NCBI RefSeq assembly: GCF_014648475.1
Contig: NZ_BMRE01000028.1
Location: forward strand, 44,088 to 108,087
Length of the DNA stretch: 64,000 bases
DNA from: Lentzea flava
GTDB lineage: Bacteria; Actinomycetota; Actinomycetes; Mycobacteriales; Pseudonocardiaceae
Reading direction: 5' to 3'
In this document: piece after piece, positions 25,916-34,211 of the stretch
Position numbering within the stretch: position 1 is the stretch's first letter
How the letters are laid out: every line of letters starts with the position of its first letter
Notes under the pieces: model-generated
Told to the model about the DNA's origin: nothing
The model's database searches: none
Seen by the model: the letters and a program-made list of their open reading frames with translations, nothing else
Position numbers and translations under genes: made by a program

Positions 25916-26260
25916 TCACGGCGTCCACTGTGGACGAACGGTTGTCCGGTTGACCTGCTGCTTCGCCTCCCTTGTCGTCGTCGTAGTCACGCGGTGTGCG
26001 GTGGACGCGGGTGGCGCTATGGCAACGATGTCGTCCTGGTTGGAGCTCGGCGGAGGCGGCGAAGTGGTTGATCGGCTGTTCGGGTGGTGGTGCCGGCGGC
26101 CGTCGCTACTCCGAAAGGTGATCTGGGCGGGCTGTTCCACCCCCGGTCGTCACAGGGAGTTGAGGCGTCGTCGTGTTCGCGGCCATGAGAGCGCTCTCAA
26201 ATGGCGCGAGGGTGTGGCGATACTTGACCAAACGCCCCGACTGGCGCAGCGTCTTGGCCT
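25916..26260. other. Non-coding interval between dprA and xerC
   Basis: It contains an imperfect dyad GTCCACTGTGGAC just after dprA (about 25923-25935) and the TGAGAGCGCTCTCA palindrome listed separately. An 81-codon frame beginning at 26173 overlaps xerC but has no ribosome site and is not called. No terminator was seen. Confidence 0.4.
26186..26199. promoter_or_regulatory. Perfect 14-bp palindrome like a LacI-family operator
   Basis: TGAGAGCGCTCTCA, centred on CG as in LacI/GalR-family operators of actinobacteria. It lies 62 bases before xerC. No LacI-family gene or sugar-uptake gene is in the window. Confidence 0.4.
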
Positions 26261-27238
26261 ATGTCCCCGCCGCCGCATGGTCGGACACGCCGTGTCGATC
26301 TGGTTCGCCTGCGCGAAAAACTGCCGGCGTCCGTTGCGGACGTGTTGCGGAAATACGAACGGCATCTCACCTTGGAGCGGAATCTGTCGCCACACACCGT
26401 GCGCGCCTACATCGGTGATGCGGTGGCGTTGTTGGGACATGTCGCGGGGAATAGCCCAGAAAACGCCGACGTCGGGCGCATCGACCTGACCGGTTTGCGG
26501 TCATGGCTCGCCGCGCAGCGCACGGCGGGAGCAAGCCGCACGACGCTTGCGCGACGTGCCGCTGCTGCGCGTACCTTCACCGCGTGGGCGCATCGTGCGG
26601 GCCATTTGGCCGTGGATCCAGGCCAGCGGCTCGCTGCTCCGCGGCCGCACCGGACGTTGCCGTCCGTGTTGCGCGCGGACCAGGCGAAGGACGCCATGGC
26701 GGCCGTATCCTCTGGCGCTTCCGAAGGCGATCCGGTTGCGCTGCGTGATCAGGCCGTGGTGGAGTTGCTGTACGCCACAGGTATCCGCGTGGCCGAACTC
26801 TGTGGTCTTGATCTCGACGACGTGGACTACTCCCTAAGGGTGATTCGAGTTCTGGGCAAAGGTGGACGCGAGCGCAGCACGCCGTTCGGCGTGCCGGCCG
26901 AGCGAGCGTTGCGGCGGTGGGTGGACGAGGGGCGAAACGCCCTGGTAGCACCGGATTCGCCGCCGGCGCTGTTCCTCGGTGCCCGAGGTGGCCGGCTGAA
27001 CCAGCGGGCCGTTCGCACTCTGGTGCACGAGGTGGTCGCCGTGGTACCGGATGCACCGGACATCGGGCCGCACGGGTTGCGCCACTCCGCTGCGACCCAT
27101 TTGCTGGAAGGAGGAGCGGACCTGCGCACCGTCCAAGAACTGCTTGGTCACGCTACGCTCGCAACGACTCAGCTTTACACACACGTCACTGTCGAACGGC
27201 TGAAGGCGATCCATGACCGAACCCACCCCCGTTCCTGA
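26261..27238 (+). CDS. xerC: Tyrosine recombinase XerC
   Basis: 325 residues from ATG 26261; GTG 26294 is an equally possible start and neither has a strong ribosome site. The SAM-like N-terminal domain (YERHLTLERNLSPHTVRAYI) is followed by the catalytic domain with Arg in ATGIRVAELCGL, Lys in VLGKGGRER, H-x2-R in HGLRHSAATHLL, the second His in LLGHATLATTQ and the nucleophile Tyr in QLYTHV. XerC with XerD resolves chromosome dimers at dif. No dif-like site was recognised. It overlaps whiG by 26 bases. Confidence 0.93.
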   Translation: MSPPPHGRTRRVDLVRLREKLPASVADVLRKYERHLTLERNLSPHTVRAYIGDAVALLGHVAGNSPENADVGRIDLTGLRSWLAAQRTAGASRTTLARRAAAARTFTAWAHRAGHLAVDPGQRLAAPRPHRTLPSVLRADQAKDAMAAVSSGASEGDPVALRDQAVVELLYATGIRVAELCGLDLDDVDYSLRVIRVLGKGGRERSTPFGVPAERALRRWVDEGRNALVAPDSPPALFLGARGGRLNQRAVRTLVHEVVAVVPDAPDIGPHGLRHSAATHLLEGGADLRTVQELLGHATLATTQLYTHVTVERLKAIHDRTHPRS

Positions 27239-28208
27239 CGCCGCAGGGGGAGGATCGCGTACGGCGACCGTGCCCCCTGAACCCCTCGTGCCCGCGCCCG
27301 CTTCGAAGCAGGCGAGCAACGGGCACCGTCAGAACGGTGCGCCGCGCACCGAGGCGAGCTCAGAGCCCGGTGCCGACACGCATGTCAACGGCACGCCCGT
27401 GGCCGTCCCGACTGCTGTGACGCGCGCGGACGTCCGGTCCGGTGACGACGTCGAGGCCGGCATCGTCGCGCTGTGGCGCAGCTACGGCGAGTCCCGCGAG
27501 CAGGGCCAGCGCGACCGCCTGGTGCTGCACTACGCGCCGCTGGTCAAGTACGTCGCAGGCCGCGTCGGCACGGGCCTGCCCGCCCACGTAGACGTGGCCG
27601 ACCTGATCCAGTCGGGCATCTTCGGCCTGGTCGACGCCATCGAGAAGTTCGAGCCGGAACGCGGCCTCAAGTTCGAGACCTACGCCATGCAGCGCATCCG
27701 CGGCGCGATCCTCGACGACCTCCGCTCGCAGGACTGGGTGCCGCGCTCGGTCCGCAGCCGAGCCCGCGACGTCGAACGAGCCCTGGAACGCCTCGGCGCC
27801 AAACTGCAGCGCACGCCCACCGACCGCGAGCTCGCCGCAGAGCTCAAGATCGGCCTGGCCGAGCTGCGCGAGCTGTACGGCCAGCTCCAGCTCACCAGCG
27901 TCGTGGCCCTGGACGAGCTGATCGCCCCGAACAAGGGCGGCTCCTCCCTGGCCGAGTCGCTGCCCGACGACGCCGCGGAAGACCCGGTGGCGAGCCTCGT
28001 CGACCAGGACAGCCGCCGCCAGCTGGCCGACGCGATAGCCCAGCTCGCCGAACGCGACCGCGTGGTCGTGACCCTCTACTACTTCGAGAACCTGACCCTC
28101 GCCGAGATCGGCAAGGTCCTCGGCGTCACCGAGTCCAGGGTCTGCCAGCTGCACACCCGCGCCGTCCTGCGCCTCCGCACGAAGCTCAACGAGCAGTCCG
28201 AGGCCTGA
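27213..28208 (+). CDS. whiG: RNA polymerase sigma factor WhiG (FliA/sigma-28 type)
   Basis: 331 residues. After about 85 residues of Pro/Ala-rich low-complexity sequence, regions 2 (LVLHYAPLVKYVAGRVGTGLP, VADLIQSGIFGLVDAIEKFE), 3 (VPRSVRSRARDVERALERLG) and 4 (ERDRVVVTLYYFENLTLAEIGKVLGVTESRVCQLHTRAV, in parts) are all present. WhiG starts sporulation of aerial hyphae in streptomycetes and is inhibited there by RsiG with cyclic di-GMP; the family prefers TAAA-N16-GCCGATAA-like promoters. The ATG at 27213 lies in the end of xerC with AAGG 9 bases upstream; a start near 27418 is possible and would remove the N-terminal extension. Confidence 0.93.
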   Translation: MTEPTPVPDAAGGGSRTATVPPEPLVPAPASKQASNGHRQNGAPRTEASSEPGADTHVNGTPVAVPTAVTRADVRSGDDVEAGIVALWRSYGESREQGQRDRLVLHYAPLVKYVAGRVGTGLPAHVDVADLIQSGIFGLVDAIEKFEPERGLKFETYAMQRIRGAILDDLRSQDWVPRSVRSRARDVERALERLGAKLQRTPTDRELAAELKIGLAELRELYGQLQLTSVVALDELIAPNKGGSSLAESLPDDAAEDPVASLVDQDSRRQLADAIAQLAERDRVVVTLYYFENLTLAEIGKVLGVTESRVCQLHTRAVLRLRTKLNEQSEA

Positions 28209-28234
28209 CCGCACCTCCTCCCTCACCCGCAACC

Positions 28235-28257
28235 CGGCAGCAGCCGCCGGGCTGCCG
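28235..28257 (+). terminator. Hairpin after whiG
   Basis: CGGCAGC (28235-28241) pairs with GCTGCCG (28251-28257), loop of 9 bases, 27 bases after the whiG stop. No T-run. Confidence 0.45.
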
Positions 28258-28527
28258 CACGGCCGCACCGGCACGCCGCCGCGCATCCGCATCGCCCCGC
28301 GCCGGCGCGTTGATGGCCCGTACGAGCCGTACAAACATGGCCTTAAACCTCTTTCCACTGGTTGCCAGGGTTAATTCACTCGAACGGGTGGGTCTTGGAG
28401 TTGCTCCAAGCACGCCGCGTACCTGTCCTGGCCGGCGCGTGATCGCGGCTTGATCGGCCTCCGGTTTCGGGCTGGAGATGAGACCGCAGAGGCACGCTCG
28501 CCGGGCTGGGTCGCCCTCGGCGTGGGG

Positions 28528-28656
28528 TGACACGAGCTGGTCCGGAAGGGCGTTCGAAGGCTGGCTGGGGTGACACGAGCTGGTCCGGAAGGGCGTTCGA
28601 AGGCTGGCTGGGGTGACACGAGCTGGTCCGGAAGGGCGTTCGAAGGCTGGCTGGGG
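28528..28656. repeat. Three perfect tandem copies of a 43-bp unit
   Basis: Copies at 28528-28570, 28571-28613 and 28614-28656 are identical, each beginning TGACACGAGCTGG and including the palindrome TTCGAA. The 43-bp period is not a multiple of three and there is no gene here. Perfect identity suggests recent expansion. This lies in the 949-base gap between whiG and the M23 gene. Confidence 0.9.
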
Positions 28657-28955
28657 TGCCGCGAACGCGACGCGGGGGTCGGGACGGTTGGCCTCCGGTT
28701 TCGCCCGGCAGGTGGGGCTTGCGGTGTGCGGTCTCAGGACCGGGTTGGCCTGGGTGCGCGGTCACGAGTTGCGTCGGGGCGGGCGTTCGACGGCTGGCTG
28801 GGCTGGCGCGAAGGCGACGCGGGGGCGGGATCAGTTGGCCTCCGGCTTCGTGCGGGGTCAGGCGCCGCAGGTGAGTGCTACGAGCTGCGTCGGGGATGGG
28901 GTTCGAAGGGCGGCTGGGCTGCCGCGAAGACAGGCCGGAGTCGGGATCGGCTGGC
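28639..28955. repeat. Degenerate continuation of the repeat, three diverged composite units
   Basis: A composite pattern (TTCGAAGGCTGGCTGGG, then GCGCGAA-GCGACGCGGG, then TTGGCCTCCGG) recurs with TTCGA at 28639, 28786 and 28902 (147 and 116 bp apart). The units share blocks with each other and with the 43-bp repeat but are diverged. The remainder of 28258-29157 shows no credible gene; frames there are GC-biased and unlike known proteins. Confidence 0.6.
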
Positions 28956-29157
28956 TTCCGGTCATGGGCGTTGGGCTGAGGGGTGCCGGGGGCAGGTGTG
29001 CCGGGAGGCGGGCGGGAGGGCGGGAGCCGCCTCCCGGCACCTGCCGGGCGCATGCGGCGCGCAACGGGGTCGCGCCGTTGACCGCCGGGGAGCGGCGGAG
29101 CGCCCGATCGGGGCGCTGCGGGCGGGACAGCCGCGCCTCGCAGCGGAGGCCAGGGGG

Positions 29158-29631
29158 CTAGCCGCCTCGTGGTGGGCCGATGACCGGGAGCAGGCGGATG
29201 CGGCCCTGCATCAGCAGGCGCAGCGGGTCGAGGTACTTCTCGCCCCTCCTGGCGCCCCAGTGCAGGCACGGGGAGGCGCAGTGGCCCTCCTGCAGGTGGC
29301 CGATGACCTCGCCGCGGTGCACCTGGCGGCCTGCGGTGACGGCTGGGGCTACCGGCTCGTACGTCGTTCGCAGGCCGCCGCGGTGCTGCACGGACACCAG
29401 CGTGCGGGCCGCCACGGATCCGGCGTAGACGACCACGCCGTCGCCGGCTGCCAGGACTGCGGTGCCGGGTGGGGCGGAGAGGTCCACGCCTCGGTGGCCA
29501 GGGGCGAACGGTGAGGCCGGGGCCTCGAAGGTGCGCACCACCGGGTGCGGGGGTGGTAGCGGCCAGGTGTAGCGGGTGGGAGGTGGGGTCAGCAGGGTCG
29601 TGAGTAGCAGGGCGGTGGGGAGGAGGGGCAT
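29158..29631 (-). CDS. Secreted M23 family metallopeptidase (LysM-less, lysostaphin type)
   Basis: 157 residues with an N-terminal signal-like segment (MPLLPTALLLTTLLTPPP). The peptidase core has the zinc ligands H-x3-D in PGHRGVDLSAPPGT and His in CLHWGARRG. The usual H-x-H is C-L-H here, so the first His is Cys, a variant common in small actinobacterial M23 proteins. It probably cuts cell-wall cross-bridges or acts as a regulatory cell-wall binder. It is divergent from rpsB, the same neighbour as in mycobacteria. Confidence 0.85.
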   Translation of the reverse strand: MPLLPTALLLTTLLTPPPTRYTWPLPPPHPVVRTFEAPASPFAPGHRGVDLSAPPGTAVLAAGDGVVVYAGSVAARTLVSVQHRGGLRTTYEPVAPAVTAGRQVHRGEVIGHLQEGHCASPCLHWGARRGEKYLDPLRLLMQGRIRLLPVIGPPRGG

Positions 29632-29683
29632 GGGTCAACGGTGGGTGAGGGGGTGCTCCGGGGGCCAGGGGGTGTTGGGGAGC

Positions 29684-29710
29684 TGTGGATTACTCGCCGG
29701 TTGTGGACAA
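29684..29710 (-). promoter_or_regulatory. Second DnaA-box pair, 18-bp period
   Basis: On the minus strand TTGTCCACA (29710-29702) is followed by TAATCCACA (29692-29684), again 18 bases apart with a 9-base spacer. The first is a perfect box and the second has two differences. It lies between the M23 gene and rpsB. Confidence 0.5.
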
Positions 29711-29759
29711 GTCCCGTGGGTGGGCCGGGGGCGATTCGAGGTTTGTCGGGGGTGGGGAG

Positions 29760-29795
29760 TAGACTTTTGGGCGCGTCCCGTCTGTGCGCGGGACG
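29760..29795 (+). promoter_or_regulatory. Probable rpsB promoter (-10 TAGACT) and leader hairpin
   Basis: TAGACT at 29760-29765 is the only good -10 in the 370-base gap before rpsB; the -35 is unclear. It would give an mRNA leader of about 230 bases. Just downstream, CGTCCCG (29774-29780) pairs with CGGGACG (29789-29795). A long leader with a 5' hairpin fits autogenous control by S2, but no known motif was matched. Confidence 0.45.
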
Positions 29796-30001
29796 ACTTC
29801 GCGTGCCAACGCAGATCCGACCAGCTGATCCCAGCCGGGTCGAGTCACGACGTCCGACGGTCCTGACGGTGGAGAAGTCCTCCGCGGGTGCGGGCGGCGG
29901 CATCGGCACCAGGGCACCGGGCCACCCGGCTCGGGGCGTCAACCACCAACGACGCGCGAGGCGAGACCGAGCGCGTCCGACAGATGAGGTGCGAACCGGC
30001 C

Positions 30002-30820
<819 letters not shown>

Positions 30821-30827
30821 TCTCCCC

Positions 30828-30860
30828 CACGAGGTGCCCGCGAACAGCGGGCACCTCGTG
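30828..30860 (+). terminator. Terminator or attenuator between rpsB and tsf
   Basis: A perfect 14-bp stem: CACGAGGTGCCCGC (30828-30841) and GCGGGCACCTCGTG (30847-30860) with a five-base GAACA loop. There is no T-run. tsf follows 31 bases later, so partial read-through is likely. Confidence 0.8.
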
Positions 30861-30891
30861 ACTCAAGCGCGTACATCGCAGAAGGAAAACG

Positions 30892-31707
30892 ATGGCGAAC
30901 TACACCACCGCGGACGTCAAGAAGCTCCGCGAGCTGACCGCCGCCGGCATGATGGACTGCAAGAAGGCGCTGGACGAGGCTGACGGCGACTTCGACAAGG
31001 CCGTCGAGATCCTGCGCATCAAGGGCGCCAAGGACGTCGGCAAGCGCGCCGAGCGCACCACGTCCAACGGCCTCGTCGCCGTCAAGGACGGCGCCATGGT
31101 CGAGCTGCGCTGCGAGACCGACTTCGTCGCCAAGAACGCCGACTTCATCGCGCTGGCCGACGAGATCGTCGCGATCGCCAAGGCCAACAAGGTCGCCGAC
31201 GTCGAGGCCCTCAAGACCATCGAGGTCGACGGCAAGACGGTCGACGCGCTGGTCCAGGAGTTCTCCGCCAAGATCGGCGAGAAGCTCGAGCTGGCCAAGG
31301 CCATCAACTTCGACGGCACCGTCTCCACCTACCTGCACCGCCGTGCCGCCGACCTGCCGCCGGCCGTCGGCGTGCTGGTCGAGTACACCGGTGACAACGC
31401 CGAGGCCGCCAAGGGCGCTGCCATGCAGATCGCCGCGATGCGTCCGAAGTACGTCACCCGTGAGGACGTCCCGGAGGAGCTCGTCGCGAACGAGCGCCGC
31501 ATCGCCGAGGAGACCGCTCGCGAGGAGGGCAAGCCGGAAGGCGCGCTGCCCAAGATCGTCGAGGGTCGCGTCAACGGCTTCTTCAAGGACGTCGTGCTCC
31601 TCGAGCAGGCTTCCGTGACGGACAGCAAGAAGACGGTCAAGGCTCTCCTGGACGAGGCCGGCGTGACGGTGACCCGTTTCGCTCGGTTCGAGGTCGGCCA
31701 GAGCTGA
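30892..31707 (+). CDS. tsf: Translation elongation factor Ts
   Basis: 271-residue nucleotide exchange factor for EF-Tu. The N-terminal UBA domain (TADVKKLRELTAAGMMDCKKAL) and the core motif ELRCETDFVAKN are plain. ATG 30892 follows an AAGGAAAACG site. It is placed after rpsB, and before pyrH and frr, as in most bacteria. Confidence 0.98.
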   Translation: MANYTTADVKKLRELTAAGMMDCKKALDEADGDFDKAVEILRIKGAKDVGKRAERTTSNGLVAVKDGAMVELRCETDFVAKNADFIALADEIVAIAKANKVADVEALKTIEVDGKTVDALVQEFSAKIGEKLELAKAINFDGTVSTYLHRRAADLPPAVGVLVEYTGDNAEAAKGAAMQIAAMRPKYVTREDVPEELVANERRIAEETAREEGKPEGALPKIVEGRVNGFFKDVVLLEQASVTDSKKTVKALLDEAGVTVTRFARFEVGQS

Positions 31708-31714
31708 TTGCAAT

Positions 31715-31751
31715 GAGGGCGGGGTTGCGGCACAACAGCGACCCCGCCCTC
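31715..31751 (+). terminator. Terminator after tsf
   Basis: GAGGGCGGGGT (31715-31725) pairs perfectly with ACCCCGCCCTC (31741-31751); the stem can extend inward by TGC/GCG with one wobble. It begins 7 bases after the tsf stop. Confidence 0.8.
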
Positions 31752-31816
31752 GGCATGTCCGAAGCTCTGCCGACGTGTGTTCGCGGAAAGCGCGAACCAA
31801 GTCGCTTCGGGTGTCT

Positions 31817-31861
31817 TGTGGGGGCCTGGCCCCCACACCCCGGCCGGGGGCGAGTCCCCGG
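31817..31861. repeat. Compound palindromic element between tsf and pyrH
   Basis: TGTGGGGGCC-T-GGCCCCCACA (31817-31837) is directly followed by the perfect palindrome CCCCGGCCGGGG (31838-31849), whose right half can instead pair with CCCCGG at 31856-31861. It looks like an intergenic palindromic repeat rather than a plain terminator; no second copy was found in the window. Confidence 0.6.
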
Positions 31862-31903
31862 ACCCCCAAGGGCCACACTTCCGACGGCGCAAGGAGAGGA
31901 CCT

Positions 31904-32650
31904 GTGAGCGAAGAAGGTAGCCACGGCTACAACCGGGTGATGCTCAAGCTCGGTGGCGAGATGTTCGGCGGTGGTGGTGTCGGCGTCGATCCCGACGTCG
32001 TCCAGACAGTCGCCCGGCAGATCGCGGCCGTCCACAAGTCCGGCGTGCAGGTGGCCGTCGTGATCGGTGGTGGCAACTTCTTCCGCGGGTCGGAGCTCCA
32101 GCAGCGCGGCATGGACCGCTCGCGTGCCGACTACATGGGCATGCTCGGCACCGTCATGAACTGCCTGGCGCTGCAGGACTTCCTCGAGCGCGAGCACGGC
32201 ATCGACACCCGCGTGCAGACCTCCATCCAGATGACCCAGGTCGCCGAGTCGTACATCCCCCGCCGCGCGATGCGCCACCTCGAGAAGAAGCGTGTCGTGA
32301 TCTTCGGCGGCGGTGCGGGCCTGCCGTACTTCTCCACGGACACCACGGCCGCCCAGCGCGCCCTGGAGATCGGCTGCGAGATCGTCCTGATGGCCAAGGC
32401 CGTCGACGGCGTCTACACCGCCGACCCCAAGATCGACCCCGACGCGTTGATGTTCGACAACATCACCCACCGCGAGGTGCTGGAGCGCGGCCTCAACGTC
32501 GCCGATGCCACGGCCTTCAGCCTCTGCATGGACAACAACATGCCGATCCTCGTCTTCAACCTCCTCACCGAGGGGAACATCGCGCGCGCGGTGCGTGGTG
32601 AGAAGATCGGCACACTGGTCAGCACCCCCGGTGGCCGCCCGGCCTTCTAG
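31904..32650 (+). CDS. pyrH: Uridylate kinase
   Basis: 248 residues, amino-acid kinase fold. It phosphorylates UMP and is controlled by UTP and GTP. Motifs: MLKLGGEMFGG, VAVVIGGGNFFRG, DYMGMLGTVMNCLALQDFLE and MAKAVDGVYTADPK. The GTG at 31904 follows AAGGAGAGGA, a strong ribosome site, which rules out the longer in-frame start before it. Usual neighbour of frr. Confidence 0.98.
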   Translation: MSEEGSHGYNRVMLKLGGEMFGGGGVGVDPDVVQTVARQIAAVHKSGVQVAVVIGGGNFFRGSELQQRGMDRSRADYMGMLGTVMNCLALQDFLEREHGIDTRVQTSIQMTQVAESYIPRRAMRHLEKKRVVIFGGGAGLPYFSTDTTAAQRALEIGCEIVLMAKAVDGVYTADPKIDPDALMFDNITHREVLERGLNVADATAFSLCMDNNMPILVFNLLTEGNIARAVRGEKIGTLVSTPGGRPAF

Positions 32651-32706
32651 ACCTGCTGGGATCTGACAGGAACCGGGAAGAAGCACACGCAGAGCAAGGA
32701 GCAGTC

Positions 32707-33264
32707 GTGATCGACGAGACCCTCCTCGATGCCGAGGAGAAAATGGAAAAGGCGGTCTCGGTGGCGAAGGAGAACCTCGCCTCCGTTCGGACCGGTCGTG
32801 CGACTCCCTCGATGTTCAACCGCATCCACGTCGACTACTACGGGGCGCCGACGCCGCTGAACCAGATGGCGAGCATCACGGTTCCCGAGGCGCGCATGGC
32901 GGTCGTCAAGCCGTACGACGCGAGCCAGCTGAACGCGATCGAGAAGGCGATCAGGGACTCCGACCTGGGCGTCAACCCCGGCAACGACGGCAACATCATC
33001 CGCGTCGTCATCCCGCAGCTCTCCGAGGAGCGCCGCCGGGAGATGGTGAAGGTCGCGAAGCAGAAGGGCGAGGACGCGCGCGTCTCCGTCCGCGGTGTCC
33101 GCCGCAAGGCGAAGGAAGAGATCGACCGCCTCGTCAAGGACGGCGAGATCGGCGAGGACGAGGGCGCGCGTGGTGAGAAGGAGCTCGACGCTCTGACCCA
33201 CAAGTACACCGCGCAGGTCGACGAGCTCGTGAAGCACAAGGAAGCCGAGCTCCTCGAAGTCTGA
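32707..33264 (+). CDS. frr: Ribosome recycling factor
   Basis: 185 residues, the full family length. It splits post-termination ribosomes with EF-G. Landmarks are VRTGRATPSMFNRIHVDYYG, VKPYDASQLNAIEKAI and the C-terminal three-helix bundle (RREMVKVAKQKGEDARVSVR). GTG 32707 follows AAGGAG. A hairpin follows before cdsA. Confidence 0.98.
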   Translation: MIDETLLDAEEKMEKAVSVAKENLASVRTGRATPSMFNRIHVDYYGAPTPLNQMASITVPEARMAVVKPYDASQLNAIEKAIRDSDLGVNPGNDGNIIRVVIPQLSEERRREMVKVAKQKGEDARVSVRGVRRKAKEEIDRLVKDGEIGEDEGARGEKELDALTHKYTAQVDELVKHKEAELLEV

Positions 33265-33279
33265 TGTTCCTGATGGTTT

Positions 33280-33322
33280 CGCCCGGCCGAGTCGGCGCAG
33301 GCGTAGTAGCTCTGGCCGGGCG
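33280..33322 (+). terminator. Hairpin between frr and cdsA ending at the cdsA ribosome site
   Basis: CGCCCGGCC (33280-33288) pairs perfectly with GGCCGGGCG (33314-33322). The right arm ends immediately before the GGAGGT ribosome site of cdsA, so it could act as an attenuator or influence translation. Confidence 0.5.
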
Positions 33323-33328
33323 GAGGTC

Positions 33329-34186
33329 GTGATGGGAGCACAGGTGGCAGGCAGTCCCGCGGACGTGCCCGCGTCGAAACCGTCGCGCGCGGGTCGTGAC
33401 CTGCGGGCGGCGATCCTGGTCGGCGTCGGGCTCGGTGCTGTGATCATCTTGTCGCTGCTCACCGTGCGGCAGACCTTCATCGGCATCGTCGCGGCTGCCG
33501 CGGCGGTGTCGACGTGGGAGCTCGCGCAGGCCTTCCGCAAGGGCGGCATCACCGTCGCCCTCTGGCCCGCGCTCATCGGCGGCCAGGCGATGATCTGGCT
33601 CTCGTGGCCGCTGGAACGCTCCGGCCTGATGACCGCCTTCGTGATCACCGTCCTGGTGTGCATGATCTGGCGGTTCCGCGGCGGTTCCGACGGCTACCTG
33701 CGCGATCTCAGCGCGTCCGTGTTCACCGTCGCGTACGTGCCGCTGTTCGCGGCGTTCGCGGCCATGCTCGTCGTCCCGGAGGACGGCGCGGGCCGCGTGT
33801 TCGCGTTCCTCATCGGTGTCGTGCTGTCCGACGTGGGCGGCTACGCGGCCGGTGTCTTCCTCGGCAAGCACCCGATGGCGCCGACGATCAGCCCGAAGAA
33901 GTCCTGGGAGGGCTTCGCCGGTTCGCTGGTCGCCGGCATGGTCGGCGGCGCGATCACGGTGATCACGTTCCTCGACGGCCAGTGGTGGCAGGGCGTGCTG
34001 TTCGGCGCCGCGCTCGTCGTCACGGCCACCGCGGGCGACCTGGTCGAATCGCTGATCAAGCGCGACCTCGGCATCAAGGACATGGGCAACCTGCTGCCGG
34101 GGCACGGCGGCCTGATGGACCGCATGGACTCGCTCCTGCCGTCCGCCGTCGCCTCCTGGCTGATGCTGCACCTCTTCGTCCAGTGA
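33329..34186 (+). CDS. cdsA: Phosphatidate cytidylyltransferase
   Basis: 285-residue membrane enzyme making CDP-diacylglycerol, the branch point of phospholipid synthesis. About eight membrane segments; the C-terminal family signature is SLIKRDLGIKDMGNLLPGHGGLMDRMDSLL, read as S-x2-KR...KD...PGHGG-x2-DR-D. GTG 33329 or ATG 33332 both suit the GGAGGTC site. This is the last gene of the conserved rpsB-cdsA run; in relatives rlmN follows, but here about 9 kb of accessory genes intervene. Confidence 0.96.
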   Translation: MMGAQVAGSPADVPASKPSRAGRDLRAAILVGVGLGAVIILSLLTVRQTFIGIVAAAAAVSTWELAQAFRKGGITVALWPALIGGQAMIWLSWPLERSGLMTAFVITVLVCMIWRFRGGSDGYLRDLSASVFTVAYVPLFAAFAAMLVVPEDGAGRVFAFLIGVVLSDVGGYAAGVFLGKHPMAPTISPKKSWEGFAGSLVAGMVGGAITVITFLDGQWWQGVLFGAALVVTATAGDLVESLIKRDLGIKDMGNLLPGHGGLMDRMDSLLPSAVASWLMLHLFVQ

Positions 34187-34211
34187 CGGTTTCCGCGCGA
34201 CGCCGCAAGTA

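Noticed and set aside
26173..26418. 81-codon ORF upstream of and overlapping xerC
   Set aside because: No ribosome site, 158 bases of overlap with xerC in another frame and unconvincing C-terminal half.
26261..27238. Phage or integrative-element integrase
   Set aside because: The protein has XerC size and motifs, sits beside whiG as in other actinobacteria, and no attachment site or phage gene is nearby.
28528..28656. Possible CRISPR array
   Set aside because: The 43-bp units are contiguous with no spacers and no cas genes are nearby.
28895..28915. tRNA T-arm (GGTTCGAA-like)
   Set aside because: No acceptor, anticodon or D-arm could be built around it; it belongs to the repeat unit.
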